Part shown: piece after piece, positions 1-9,937 of the stretch
Layout: each line of letters opens with the position of its first letter
Position numbering within the stretch: position 1 is the first letter of the stretch
Origin: Thioclava sp. ES.031
GTDB taxonomy: Bacteria; Pseudomonadota; Alphaproteobacteria; Rhodobacterales; Rhodobacteraceae
Length of the DNA: 64,000 nucleotides
Assembly: GCF_002563775.1 (NCBI RefSeq)
Contig: NZ_PDJO01000001.1
Coordinates: 816,001 to 880,000 of the forward strand
Reading direction: 5' to 3'
The notes under the pieces: model-generated
The model's input: the letters and a program-made list of their open reading frames with translations, nothing else
Told to the model about the DNA's origin: nothing
Database searches by the model: none
Made by a program: the position numbers and the translations under genes

Positions 1-2
1 GT

Positions 3-80
3 GAGCGCGCCGCCGAAGCAGACTGTGGTGGGAATGCCTATATCGGCTCACAGAATGGCAAATGCCTCGAACCCCACTAA
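3..80 (+). CDS. possible 3' end of a gene cut by the window edge
   Basis: One frame entering from the left edge is open for 25 codons and stops at 78-80. The tail contains two cysteines 13 residues apart around a Gly/Asn-rich stretch (CGGNAYIGSQNGKC), which looks like a folded, possibly disulfide-bonded exported C-terminus. Another frame is also open until 102, so this is tentative. No family can be named from so short a tail. Confidence 0.25.
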   Translation, partial: ERAAEADCGGNAYIGSQNGKCLEPH

Positions 81-130
81 GATCATCGCGACATACCGGT
101 GAGCGATGCCAGGCACGCAAGTCGCGGGAC

Positions 131-1222
131 TTACATCAGCCCAAACTTCAAGGCGATCGCGACGGCCTCTACGATCGTCCGTGCCCCGAGTTTACGGCGG
201 AGATTGGCGCTGTGCAGATCGATTGTCGGTATAGCGATGTCGAGGTCATGGGCGAGCTGGTCCCGTCGGCGCCCTCGGACCAATCCGTGCAGAACGTTCC
301 GCTCGCGTGGGGTGAGCCGCATCTTCTCACGCGGGGCTTCGGCCAGATTACGTAGCCCATCCTCTTCTTCGCTCGTCACGATAACCAAGACCTTTCGGCC
401 GCCGTCGGTTCGCGGCAGCAGGTTCAGTCTCAGCCTCGGGACAATGCGTCCGTCAGTTGCGCGCATCTGAGGTAGATCGAGCGACCCCGCCTCGCTTTTC
501 TCCGCATCCGTCGAGCGTCCAATGGCTTGGCGCAAACCTTGGTGTATCGCACCGCGTGAGCGCAATTTCCGTTCGAAGTCGAGCACCAGAAGCGGATGGA
601 GTTCGACAAGGATCTCGGCCATCCCGTTCATGCGCACAAGGCGCCCCTCATGGTCGAGTTCGAAAATCGGGGCATCGTTGAGCAGGCTGTGGTCGGTTGC
701 GGTGACCTGCCGGATACTGGCGCGGTGCAGCTCCCGGCGGATTTTGTGCAGCCGTCCCAGATCCTCGACATGCGCGTCGAGAGTCTGCAATTCGGGATCA
801 GTGAAATCGCCCCCGCGCTTGCCCTTGTGAAACGCCGTCGCGACCAGACCGTCGCGCGTGCTCTGCATCATCCCGAGACACCAGTAGCGATCGATCCGGT
901 TCTTCAAGATGAAGTCGTTATACATTTCGCTGCGTTCGAACTCTTGTGGGCCGACGTGGTCTGACAGCCGAAAAAGCCCCTTGCCGCACTTCTCCGGTGT
1001 GCCATGGGCCAACCAAGGGTCGTGACCCTCGAAGGAATTGTAGTCGAGATTGGCCTCCGCCTGTGTTCCGGCTGTTATTTCTCGGTAGTCGCCTGGATGA
1101 AGCCAGATGAAGACCGCGGAGGGGATGTCGATCTCTCGCGCGAGCATGTCGGGGAGCAAGGTGAAGAGCTCATCGTCAAGCGCGGCGTCGTAGATCTCAT
1201 GATGCGAAATAATATTCGGCAT
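131..1222 (-). CDS. LuxR-family (NarL/FixJ-type HTH) transcriptional regulator
   Basis: This is a 363-aa DNA-binding regulator in the cytoplasm. The last 65 residues or so form a LuxR-type helix-turn-helix beginning with LTPRERNVLHGLVRG and containing the recognition-helix region IAIPTIDLHSANLRRKLGA. The roughly 300-residue N-terminal part does not show the W-Y-DP-W pattern of acyl-homoserine-lactone receptors and looks more like a GAF/PAS-type sensor, so its signal is unknown. The longer reading frame extends 36 codons upstream, but those residues are not domain-like, so the internal ATG giving MPNIISHH was chosen. It stands alone, downstream of and co-oriented with the Slam gene. Confidence 0.75.
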   Translation of the reverse strand: MPNIISHHEIYDAALDDELFTLLPDMLAREIDIPSAVFIWLHPGDYREITAGTQAEANLDYNSFEGHDPWLAHGTPEKCGKGLFRLSDHVGPQEFERSEMYNDFILKNRIDRYWCLGMMQSTRDGLVATAFHKGKRGGDFTDPELQTLDAHVEDLGRLHKIRRELHRASIRQVTATDHSLLNDAPIFELDHEGRLVRMNGMAEILVELHPLLVLDFERKLRSRGAIHQGLRQAIGRSTDAEKSEAGSLDLPQMRATDGRIVPRLRLNLLPRTDGGRKVLVIVTSEEEDGLRNLAEAPREKMRLTPRERNVLHGLVRGRRRDQLAHDLDIAIPTIDLHSANLRRKLGARTIVEAVAIALKFGLM

Positions 1223-1430
1223 TAGGTCAGTTTGGTCTGTGCAGACGGGCCATGCCTCAAAGCGCGAAGGTTTCTGAAAAAACACATGTGGCAGATGGCA
1301 AGTCGGCTTCCCCCCCAAAAAAGAAATCAACTGGATGATCGGCTACCGAACCGTCGAGCCATACGCTCGAGAAAAAACGAAACAGAAAGAGCATGCCGAT
1401 TATCTTTTGACATACGGTGCCAGATTTTCC

Positions 1431-2651
1431 TCAAAAATCAAGTTTGAGGGAAAGAGCGCAATCGACCGAGTTTGTCGTGTATAACGCAACATTCGACCGC
1501 GTGCGGCGCGCGGTGCAGGTAATCCTTGGGGCTCGACCGAGGATTTTGGCGCGTTCCAACTTCAGGCTCAGGCCGAGGCTTGCCGTCCGGTCCCGGCGAT
1601 GCACGCCAACGATCGGAAAGGCCGCGTCGTAGTGACGCTCTCCGTAGCTGAGTGACATCCCCCCTCGAAGCCCTTCGATCAAGGGCCGCTCGATGCCCAC
1701 GCGCAGCTCTGCGCCGGAATAGCGATGATAGTCCTTCCGGGGCAAGGCGCGCTCCAACCGCAGGCCGTAGCTCAAGCTGCTGCGCCTCCCTAATCGGGTT
1801 CGGTGCGCAAGGTCGACGCGATATCTCGGTCCAGTCAAATAGGGCTTTTCGCTGTAGTTAACATACTCGCCGCCCAGCCGGAGAAGCGTGCGCCCGGCCC
1901 CTGCGGACCGCCACGCTTTCGCGAACCACACGCCGCGTGTGAAATTGTCCGAGGTGATGTCCTGCGACCCGCCGCCATAGCGCCTGTCGCGGATATATGC
2001 CTCTAGCGACCACGGCGCGCGACCACCGAGATGCTGGTATTGCACGGCAAGCGCGGGCTCCGAGTAGCGTAGGGTCGCACTGTGATACCACGCCCCCGCA
2101 AAGGAGGCGCGAAGCCGGATGCGATGCCCCGGTCGCGGCTGCACAAACCAGTCCAGCTTCGCGCCATAGCCCAGCCCGACCCCGGAGGTCTCGTTCCCAC
2201 CGCTATCGATCAGAAATGTGCCGAAATCGGTCACGAGATAACGCTCCGAGGCGACGTGATCGACGTTGCTGCTCGGCAGGATCGAGGCGGTGACAGAGAA
2301 GCGCAGCGGATGCATGCGATCAAGTGCCTGCCAGGCCGCGAGAAGCGTGTCTTCGTGCTTTGGATCCTTGGCGAGCGCATAGCGCAGGAACGCCTCGTTG
2401 CGGCGCACGGAGCCAAGTTTTTTGAAGCTTTGCTCCAACCCGGTCTGTGCCGGAGAAAATTCCGGATGGCGCGCCGCGATTGCGCCGAAAATCAGCAGCG
2501 CCCGCCCCGGTTTTCCCTGCGCGAGCTGCGCATTGGCCACGCCGAGCCAATCTGAGACTGTCTGCTCCGCGAAGCTGCGCGTCGGCAGGAGCATGGAGGC
2601 TGCAAGCGCGAGGGCAAGCCAGATCATGTGAAAGGAAGAGCGGTGTCGCAT
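1431..2651 (-). CDS. Slam-type outer-membrane translocator (DUF560, surface lipoprotein assembly modulator)
   Basis: The 406-aa protein has a signal peptide (hydrophobic core LALALAASMLLP, cleavage after SFA), then about 90 helical, TPR-like residues, then a long beta-rich C-terminal domain with alternating aromatic strands that ends in Phe, as outer-membrane barrels do. This two-part layout is that of Slam proteins (type XI secretion), which move lipoproteins or soluble TbpB-like proteins across the outer membrane. The start was set at MRHRSS because it opens directly into the signal peptide; the upstream 45 codons of open frame are not protein-like. The small lipoprotein gene lies 79 bp upstream on the same strand and is the obvious client. 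It is slightly shorter than the neisserial Slams. Confidence 0.72.
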   Translation of the reverse strand: MRHRSSFHMIWLALALAASMLLPTRSFAEQTVSDWLGVANAQLAQGKPGRALLIFGAIAARHPEFSPAQTGLEQSFKKLGSVRRNEAFLRYALAKDPKHEDTLLAAWQALDRMHPLRFSVTASILPSSNVDHVASERYLVTDFGTFLIDSGGNETSGVGLGYGAKLDWFVQPRPGHRIRLRASFAGAWYHSATLRYSEPALAVQYQHLGGRAPWSLEAYIRDRRYGGGSQDITSDNFTRGVWFAKAWRSAGAGRTLLRLGGEYVNYSEKPYLTGPRYRVDLAHRTRLGRRSSLSYGLRLERALPRKDYHRYSGAELRVGIERPLIEGLRGGMSLSYGERHYDAAFPIVGVHRRDRTASLGLSLKLERAKILGRAPRITCTARRTRSNVALYTTNSVDCALSLKLDF

Positions 2652-2730
2652 CGCGTTCGTCGATTGCCTCTCGGCGAGTCGGAAAGAGACCGGGCGCAGG
2701 ACGCCCGGCCTGTGCAGGAAGAGCCGTGCC

Positions 2731-3318
2731 TCAATTCTCGGTGGCGTAGTAATTGCCAGTGACATTGACGGGCTCGCTGCCTGCATCGGTCATTGTGCCG
2801 GAGACGTCGCCCACCGCAGTCAGCGTGCCCGCGTCGTCATAGAAGCTGCCATTCATATCCAGAGCGAAATCTGCGCCCGGAGAACTGCCATCCGACATCG
2901 TGCCCGTTGCGGTCGCGGCCATGTCCGAGCCAGAGACAGTGCCCGCCACGTCGAGCGAGCCGGTTACATCGGTTTCTTTGGTCAGGACGTCGCCGCTATA
3001 GATGCCGAAGCTGGACCCTTTCCCGGTCAGCGTGCCAGCATCGAAATCGACATCCATCGCCAATTCCCCGAGCACCGTCGTGGTGGGGTCCTCGGGATTG
3101 ACGCCGCTAACGCCCATATAGCCCGACATTGACGCTTGCCCTGTGGGCGTGGTCGTCGTCAGGCTGCCGTCGTCGATCCGGGCCTGATAGTCAGAATAAG
3201 TAGCATCAATGTTTTGCGCCTCTGCCGACGTTAGGGCGCCGGAGGAGCCATTGCTGCTGTTGCAAGCGGACAGCGCAAGACAGGCGGCTGACGCCGCGAG
3301 CGCGAATTTGAATGTCAT
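2731..3318 (-). CDS. small surface lipoprotein with TbpB-like beta-barrel domain, predicted Slam substrate
   Basis: The 195-aa precursor carries a lipoprotein signal peptide with lipobox LSAC, giving a lipidated Cys at about residue 19. The mature chain is rich in Gly, Ser, Thr and Asp and low in basic residues, and has repeated short beta-strand-like units such as GSLDVAGTVSGS and GDVSGTMTDAGS near the C-terminus. This matches the C-terminal eight-stranded barrel of TbpB/HpuA/hemophilin-like Slam clients, but without the second handle domain of full TbpB. It is probably co-transcribed with the Slam gene downstream. The ligand is unknown; no TonB-dependent receptor lies nearby to suggest iron or heme. 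Confidence 0.65.
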   Translation of the reverse strand: MTFKFALAASAACLALSACNSSNGSSGALTSAEAQNIDATYSDYQARIDDGSLTTTTPTGQASMSGYMGVSGVNPEDPTTTVLGELAMDVDFDAGTLTGKGSSFGIYSGDVLTKETDVTGSLDVAGTVSGSDMAATATGTMSDGSSPGADFALDMNGSFYDDAGTLTAVGDVSGTMTDAGSEPVNVTGNYYATEN

Positions 3319-3750
3319 GAGAATACCCCGAGTTGTGAGTGTGTCATCACGGCCCGGCAGATCGAGCCGATCACGCGCATTTCACGCCACTGTGCCAAGT
3401 CCACGCAATCTATGAGAAACTATAGGGTTCACCGCGATCCTCTAGGTCGAGCGCCGCGGTTCGCGCGACTAGCCTGTTCTCTCCGAGGCATTTTGTGGTT
3501 TCCCCAGCGATGTTTCACTGTGTCGATCATCCTTCGCATTGCATGAAGGTGAGGACGATGACGGTTGCTCCACTTTGTCGTCAGCGCTGTGAAGCCCCTC
3601 GTTGGGGACGCTGCCGGATCAAATGCCTCGGAAGCGGATCGGGGGGCGGACAACCGGAGAGGTTGCCAAGCTGGTCCCGATCCTCAAGGATCACGCCGGA
3701 AAAGCGAGGCGGCCCGAAGCGGGGCCTCGCGACAGCGAAAAGAGGATGCG
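3319..3750. other. 432-bp divergent intergenic region, no gene recognised
   Basis: It lies between the divergent lipoprotein and ytoQ starts and must hold both promoters. The open frames across it have no domain-like composition and no good ribosome-binding sites, except the AGAGG at 3741-3745 that serves ytoQ. I saw no convincing Fur, Zur or other metal-regulator box upstream of the lipoprotein. Confidence 0.5.
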
Positions 3751-4194
3751 ATGAAACTGAATGTCTATCTGGCCGGCGAGATTCACACCGATTGGCGCGA
3801 GGCAGTGAAATCTGCCTGCGAGGGGCTCGAGATCGAATGGTCAGGGCCGGTGACGGATCACGGGGCCTCGGATGATTGCGGGGTCGAGATCTTCGGCGCG
3901 GAAGAGGACAAGTTCTGGCATGACCGCAAGGGCGCGTCGCTCAACGCGATCCGTATCCGCACCGGGATCGAGCGCTGCGATGTGCTCGTGGTGTGTTTCG
4001 GCGAGAAATACAAGCAGTGGAACGCGGCCTTTGACGCGGGCTATGCGGCGGCGCTCGGCAAGCCGATCATCGTGATCCAGCCGCCCGAGCATGACCATGC
4101 GCTCAAGGAGGTCGACGCGGCGGCCAATGCGGTGGCGCGCACCCCCGAACAGGTGGCCCGCGCGCTGCGCTACGTGACGACGGCGGCGCTTTAA
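3751..4194 (+). CDS. ytoQ: YtoQ family protein
   Basis: The 147-aa cytoplasmic protein opens with MKLNVYLAGEIHTDWR and contains the family blocks EWSGPVTDHGASDD, GIERCDVLVVCFGEKYKQWN and FDAGYAAALGKPIIVI. These resemble nucleoside 2-deoxyribosyltransferase-like Rossmann folds. The molecular function of YtoQ is not established. The start is set by an AGAGG Shine-Dalgarno at 3741-3745. Upstream in-frame ATG codons would add a low-complexity extension unlike the family. It is a single gene, convergent with katG, and the two share a hairpin terminator. Confidence 0.85.
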   Translation: MKLNVYLAGEIHTDWREAVKSACEGLEIEWSGPVTDHGASDDCGVEIFGAEEDKFWHDRKGASLNAIRIRTGIERCDVLVVCFGEKYKQWNAAFDAGYAAALGKPIIVIQPPEHDHALKEVDAAANAVARTPEQVARALRYVTTAAL

Positions 4195-4398
4195 GTTGGA
4201 CGATGCCCCGCCCGCAGTAGCCGCAAAGCGGCCCGGGCAGCGCCCGACCGCCCCCTCGGGCGGGCGCTTTGGTGACCTGCGCGCGCGGGTCGAGGTCATC
4301 CGGATTTGGCCGGGATAAAGCGCTGACCACGAAGGGCAGGGCGCCCACCCGGCGATCGGGCGCTGCCCTCTGCTACGCAAACTGTGGCCCCCCAAACG

Positions 4399-4438
4399 AA
4401 AACGCCCCCCGCAGGTCATCCTGCGAGGGGCGCGGTTT
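4399..4438. terminator. bidirectional hairpin terminator between ytoQ and katG
   Basis: A 13-bp stem with one mismatch (arms 4403-4415 and 4420-4432, TCAT loop) is flanked by an A-rich run on the left and TTTT on the right. It can therefore act as an intrinsic terminator for the minus-strand katG transcript and possibly for ytoQ. It lies 17 bp beyond the katG stop. Confidence 0.85.
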
Positions 4439-4454
4439 TCTGTAAGACAGGCGA

Positions 4455-6994
<2,540 letters not shown>

Positions 6995-7187
6995 CGCGGC
7001 GTTCCAGCCTACATCCGCTCGGACAACGGCACGTAGATCGTGGCGCAGGCAGTTCAGGACTGGTTGCCGCCGTTGTCGCGAAGGCCGCGTGCATCGAGCC
7101 TGGGTCACCCTGGGAGAATGGATGTTACGAAAGCTTCAACGCTCGGTGCCACGATGAACTGCTCAAAGGAGAGACCTTCTACAGTCC
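6995..7187 (+). pseudogene. decayed IS3-family transposase (OrfB) fragment
   Basis: Translation gives RGVPAYIRSDNGT, an in-frame TAG, then IVAQAVQDW, a frameshift, then IEPGSPWENGCYESFNAR and HDELLKGETFYS. These are the second catalytic Asp (SDNG) and the catalytic Glu (PWENG) blocks of IS3-family DDE integrases. Only about 60 codons survive, with at least one stop and one frameshift, and no terminal inverted repeats were found. It is an inert remnant sitting just beyond the quorum-sensing cluster. Confidence 0.82.
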
Positions 7188-7263
7188 GCGCTCGATGCAT
7201 TTTCTCTCTGACCGAGACCCAAGATTGAAGGCATGCGGAATCAGTCCGCAAATTGCTCCCCGA

Positions 7264-7533
7264 TCAAGCCCGCAGCAAGACGACGTTTTCCGGTCTCGCG
7301 ATATGAGAGAAGGTTGCCGCCTGCGTATTCTCGTCATGATTTGCCACCAAAGGCGCGATCTTCTCCAGCGCTTCAGCAAGAATGTCGCCGACTTCGTCCA
7401 GATGGTTGTCTTCGGAATAGCTTACGAGATCAGCCAAGAGACAGGAGATCCACTGATGATTGTCGCGATCATTGTCGCCAATCGAAGGGCCCCAGGAAAA
7501 ATTCGACATCTGAAGGAGCTGGACGATGTCCAT
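7264..7533 (-). CDS. 89-aa protein translationally coupled to luxI, function unknown
   Basis: Its ATG overlaps the luxI stop codon by one base (TGATG), and the luxI 3' end supplies a GGAGG-like ribosome-binding site, so the two are almost certainly co-translated. The protein is acidic, helical and soluble, with no signal peptide or membrane segment; it includes WISCLLADLVSYSEDNHLDE and a Leu/Ala-rich helix after it. I do not recognise a domain. Its position suggests a role linked to acyl-homoserine-lactone synthesis or response. The C-terminal 20 residues lack obvious structure. Confidence 0.6.
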   Translation of the reverse strand: MDIVQLLQMSNFSWGPSIGDNDRDNHQWISCLLADLVSYSEDNHLDEVGDILAEALEKIAPLVANHDENTQAATFSHIARPENVVLLRA

Positions 7534-8171
7534 CAGGAGGTCTCCTCGTAGGCTTGAAGTTCAAACACATCGTGGCGAATGCCGGAGAACGCTCTCAGGC
7601 TCTCGATGCGCTTTTCAGAGCAATCCATGAGTGCTGCGAGTGCGGTTACCTTGCCCATCGGATGCGGCGAGCCGAGATAGCCGTAGGGTGCGTTCCCGGA
7701 CCTTTGCATGACGCGGTTCATGACAGGGTCGATCACGGCCACTGCGTCGGTGATGCCAGCGCCCATCCCGTATTCGAAAGCCCCAATCATCACCTCGCTG
7801 GTGACATAGGAGATCGAATTGCGGGTCGGGCCGCGCCCGAGCAAGCTCGTATCGACACAAAAGCGGGTCGCCTCCCAGACATGAGGGCTGCGGATTGGCG
7901 GCTCCCCGTCGAGCAGGCAAGAAAAGACATCCGACAGCATATGCGGGCCAGTCGTTTGCAAGAGCCGCATGCAGCCGACGACCCGGCCCTGGTCGTCAAG
8001 GCTAATGACATGGGCAGGGTCGAGATCATCAAATGCGTCGCGCTCCATGCCGTCGGAGACGTTTACGTCCCAGCCCAGGCGGCCTTCGAAGACGCGCGCT
8101 CTTAGCCGGTGCATTTCCGCAAGAAGATCAGAATGTTCGTGAGAGTTGAGCGAGTCGACGATAATGATCAT
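7533..8171 (-). CDS. luxI: acyl-homoserine-lactone synthase (LuxI family)
   Basis: The 212-aa enzyme makes AHL autoinducers from S-adenosylmethionine and acyl-ACP. All invariant LuxI residues are present at nearly canonical positions: Arg24, Phe28 and Trp34 in the RLRARVF...LGW block, Asp45 and Asp48 in ERDAFDD, Arg69 in GCMRLL, and Glu100 and Arg103 in WEATRF. The start at MIIIVDSLN gives this register; an upstream in-frame ATG would add 66 basic residues not seen in the family. It follows a luxR gene on the same strand and overlaps a small downstream gene. An 18-bp palindrome 61 bp upstream is a candidate receptor-binding site. Confidence 0.95.
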   Translation of the reverse strand: MIIIVDSLNSHEHSDLLAEMHRLRARVFEGRLGWDVNVSDGMERDAFDDLDPAHVISLDDQGRVVGCMRLLQTTGPHMLSDVFSCLLDGEPPIRSPHVWEATRFCVDTSLLGRGPTRNSISYVTSEVMIGAFEYGMGAGITDAVAVIDPVMNRVMQRSGNAPYGYLGSPHPMGKVTALAALMDCSEKRIESLRAFSGIRHDVFELQAYEETS

Positions 8172-8231
8172 TTTGGTGTCCACCGTTTGATTTCTTGCTC
8201 GATTTATAGGTTTCAAACGACGGCTCTGTGA

Positions 8232-8249
8232 ATAAGGGAAACCCCTTAT
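8232..8249 (-). promoter_or_regulatory. lux-box-like palindrome upstream of luxI
   Basis: ATAAGGG-N4-CCCTTAT is a perfect inverted repeat with 7-bp arms, 61 bp upstream of the luxI start. Size (18 bp) and position match operators of LuxR-type AHL receptors, although the half-site differs from the Vibrio consensus. Binding by the adjacent LuxR protein is inferred from position. Confidence 0.5.
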
Positions 8250-8429
8250 AGGTGCGGAACACCTCGCAGGAACATCGGGTTTCACTTTGACGTTTCGATC
8301 GCGAAAACGCGCTGCGACGAAATTCTGGCGGATTTTTTCGTGGTGCTTGGGCGACGAGCGCGCCTGCAAGGGGCCGGGGAAGCGGCACGACGCCTGTTGG
8401 GGGCATGCTCCGGGGCTTGTGCGTAGATT

Positions 8430-9131
8430 TCAGCCGGGCAGGATCAAACCCATGCCGATGGCCCGCCCGACAGCTTGGCTCGTTGTCATCGCACCAAGTT
8501 TAGTTCTCGCCGATCGCAGATGAATTTCGACCGTGCGATGGGAGATCGAGAGAATGTCGCCGATGTCTTGCTGCTGCTTCCCGACAGCCGTCCATTGAAG
8601 AATTTCGACTTCGCGCGCGGAGAGGGCAGGGAAGCCCAAAGCATTGAAAAGGTTAGTGCTTCGCATGACAGAGTCATGCATGTGAACCGCTGCGGTCTGA
8701 AGGTGCCCCATGATGTGCTTCTTCAGTTTCCCCCACTCCTCGAGCGAGCAGTGCCTCGTCACCGACAGCAATCCGCGATCGCCATAGGGACCCCGGATGG
8801 GCACCGTCAATCCCTGAGAGCTCACCCCAAAATCGGCAGCTGCCCGGAATACGGAATGGAATTTCTGATCCCGTTCGAAGCGTTGCCAGTCGACGGGAGC
8901 TATGCTTCGGCTTGCAACATGCAGTGTCGGATCGACGCGGTGGAGATTTCGCGAGATATAGTGCTGCTTCCAGTCGTCTGCGTAGTTTGCATATCCGACG
9001 ACATCCCCGGTTACCGGGTTGACCGAAGCGTAAGAGCCATAGTCGAGTTCGAGCGTATCGCACATCGTCTCGATGTAGGACACGTAGTCTTCAGTCGTTG
9101 GGCGTCGCGAGCCAAGATCAATGATGTCCAC
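8430..9131 (-). CDS. luxR: LuxR-type AHL-responsive transcriptional regulator
   Basis: The 233-aa protein has an N-terminal autoinducer-binding domain with all key ligand residues (Trp54, Tyr58, Asp67-Pro68 and Trp82) and a C-terminal LuxR HTH starting at FPALSAREVEILQW with recognition region ISHRTVEIHLRSARTKLGA. Length is typical of LuxR/TraR receptors. It lies 258 bp upstream of luxI on the same strand, so it is the likely cognate receptor and may control luxI through the palindrome between them. Whether it activates or represses cannot be told from sequence. Confidence 0.93.
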   Translation of the reverse strand: MDIIDLGSRRPTTEDYVSYIETMCDTLELDYGSYASVNPVTGDVVGYANYADDWKQHYISRNLHRVDPTLHVASRSIAPVDWQRFERDQKFHSVFRAAADFGVSSQGLTVPIRGPYGDRGLLSVTRHCSLEEWGKLKKHIMGHLQTAAVHMHDSVMRSTNLFNALGFPALSAREVEILQWTAVGKQQQDIGDILSISHRTVEIHLRSARTKLGAMTTSQAVGRAIGMGLILPG

Positions 9132-9225
9132 TGCGGCCCCCCTGTATCTTGACCGATAGATTTGAGAGCAATGCGCGTTTCTATGGATCAGACATCTGCC
9201 GTTGAGGCATTCTCATAACATAGTG

Positions 9226-9828
9226 TTACAGCAAGCCGCGGCTGGCGGCAATGTGAGCCGCTTCCCGAACGGATCGAGCCTTCAGCCGATCGGCTCCGTT
9301 CTTGAGGCGCAGCTTTACCGCACCTTGAGAAATGTCGAGGGTATGAGCGATCTGCTTATAGAGATACCCCTCGGAATAGAGCTTGAGCGCTTCCAGCTGC
9401 GGGCCGGTGAGAGGCTTTGCGCCGTCTTCGTGCAAGTTCTTCAAAGCTTGTTCGAGCTTGGACAGCTCCGAAGCTGAGAAGTTCCGGTCGTGACGGGCAA
9501 AAATGCCTACGGAGCGCTTCGGGACTTCGTCGGACCCTGGGATCGAGACAACGCAACCGTGTGACAGACCAAAGCGCTCGTAATCTGCAAGGATAGAAGT
9601 CTTACCCGGAACCGAAATTTCGTGCCAATGCGCATGTCCTGAATTGTCACGCGCCCAGTGCAGCAAAGGGTCTGATAACGCGCCCCCTATCCGGGTGTAG
9701 TGGTCGATCCATTCGGCAGAGAAGAGGTTCATCTCTACTTCGGGCGCGTAAAAGCCCACGCGGATTGCCACATAACAACCTTCAGGTGCGAGCTCTGCGA
9801 AAAGGGGCTTGCAATCGCTGGGCTTCAT
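9226..9828 (-). CDS. second LuxR-type AHL-receptor-like regulator
   Basis: This 200-aa protein keeps the ligand-pocket pattern (Trp40, Tyr44, Asp53-Pro54, Trp68) and has a C-terminal LuxR HTH from about residue 140 (LTGPQLEALKLYSEGY, then ISQGAVKLRLKNGADRL). It is about 30 residues shorter than the neighbouring LuxR, mostly at the N-terminus. The pocket spacing, including an extra Trp four residues after the DP, is identical to that of the divergently transcribed HTH-less protein at 9938-10411, so the two look like duplicates. It sits 94 bp upstream of the canonical luxR on the same strand. Confidence 0.88.
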   Translation of the reverse strand: MKPSDCKPLFAELAPEGCYVAIRVGFYAPEVEMNLFSAEWIDHYTRIGGALSDPLLHWARDNSGHAHWHEISVPGKTSILADYERFGLSHGCVVSIPGSDEVPKRSVGIFARHDRNFSASELSKLEQALKNLHEDGAKPLTGPQLEALKLYSEGYLYKQIAHTLDISQGAVKLRLKNGADRLKARSVREAAHIAASRGLL

Positions 9829-9937
9829 TGGTCAGGTCTTTTATTCCTAATGTACTAATCGTAGGCTCTGGGAAAACGGCGCTAAATACGCCATAGACAT
9901 CGGCGAGAATTAACCCGATGTGGTCAGGAGGCGAAGA

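Noticed and set aside
1360..1385. CGAGC/GCTCG dyad next to an A/T run, possible Slam terminator
   Set aside because: On the minus strand the T-run lies before the hairpin, the wrong order for an intrinsic terminator.
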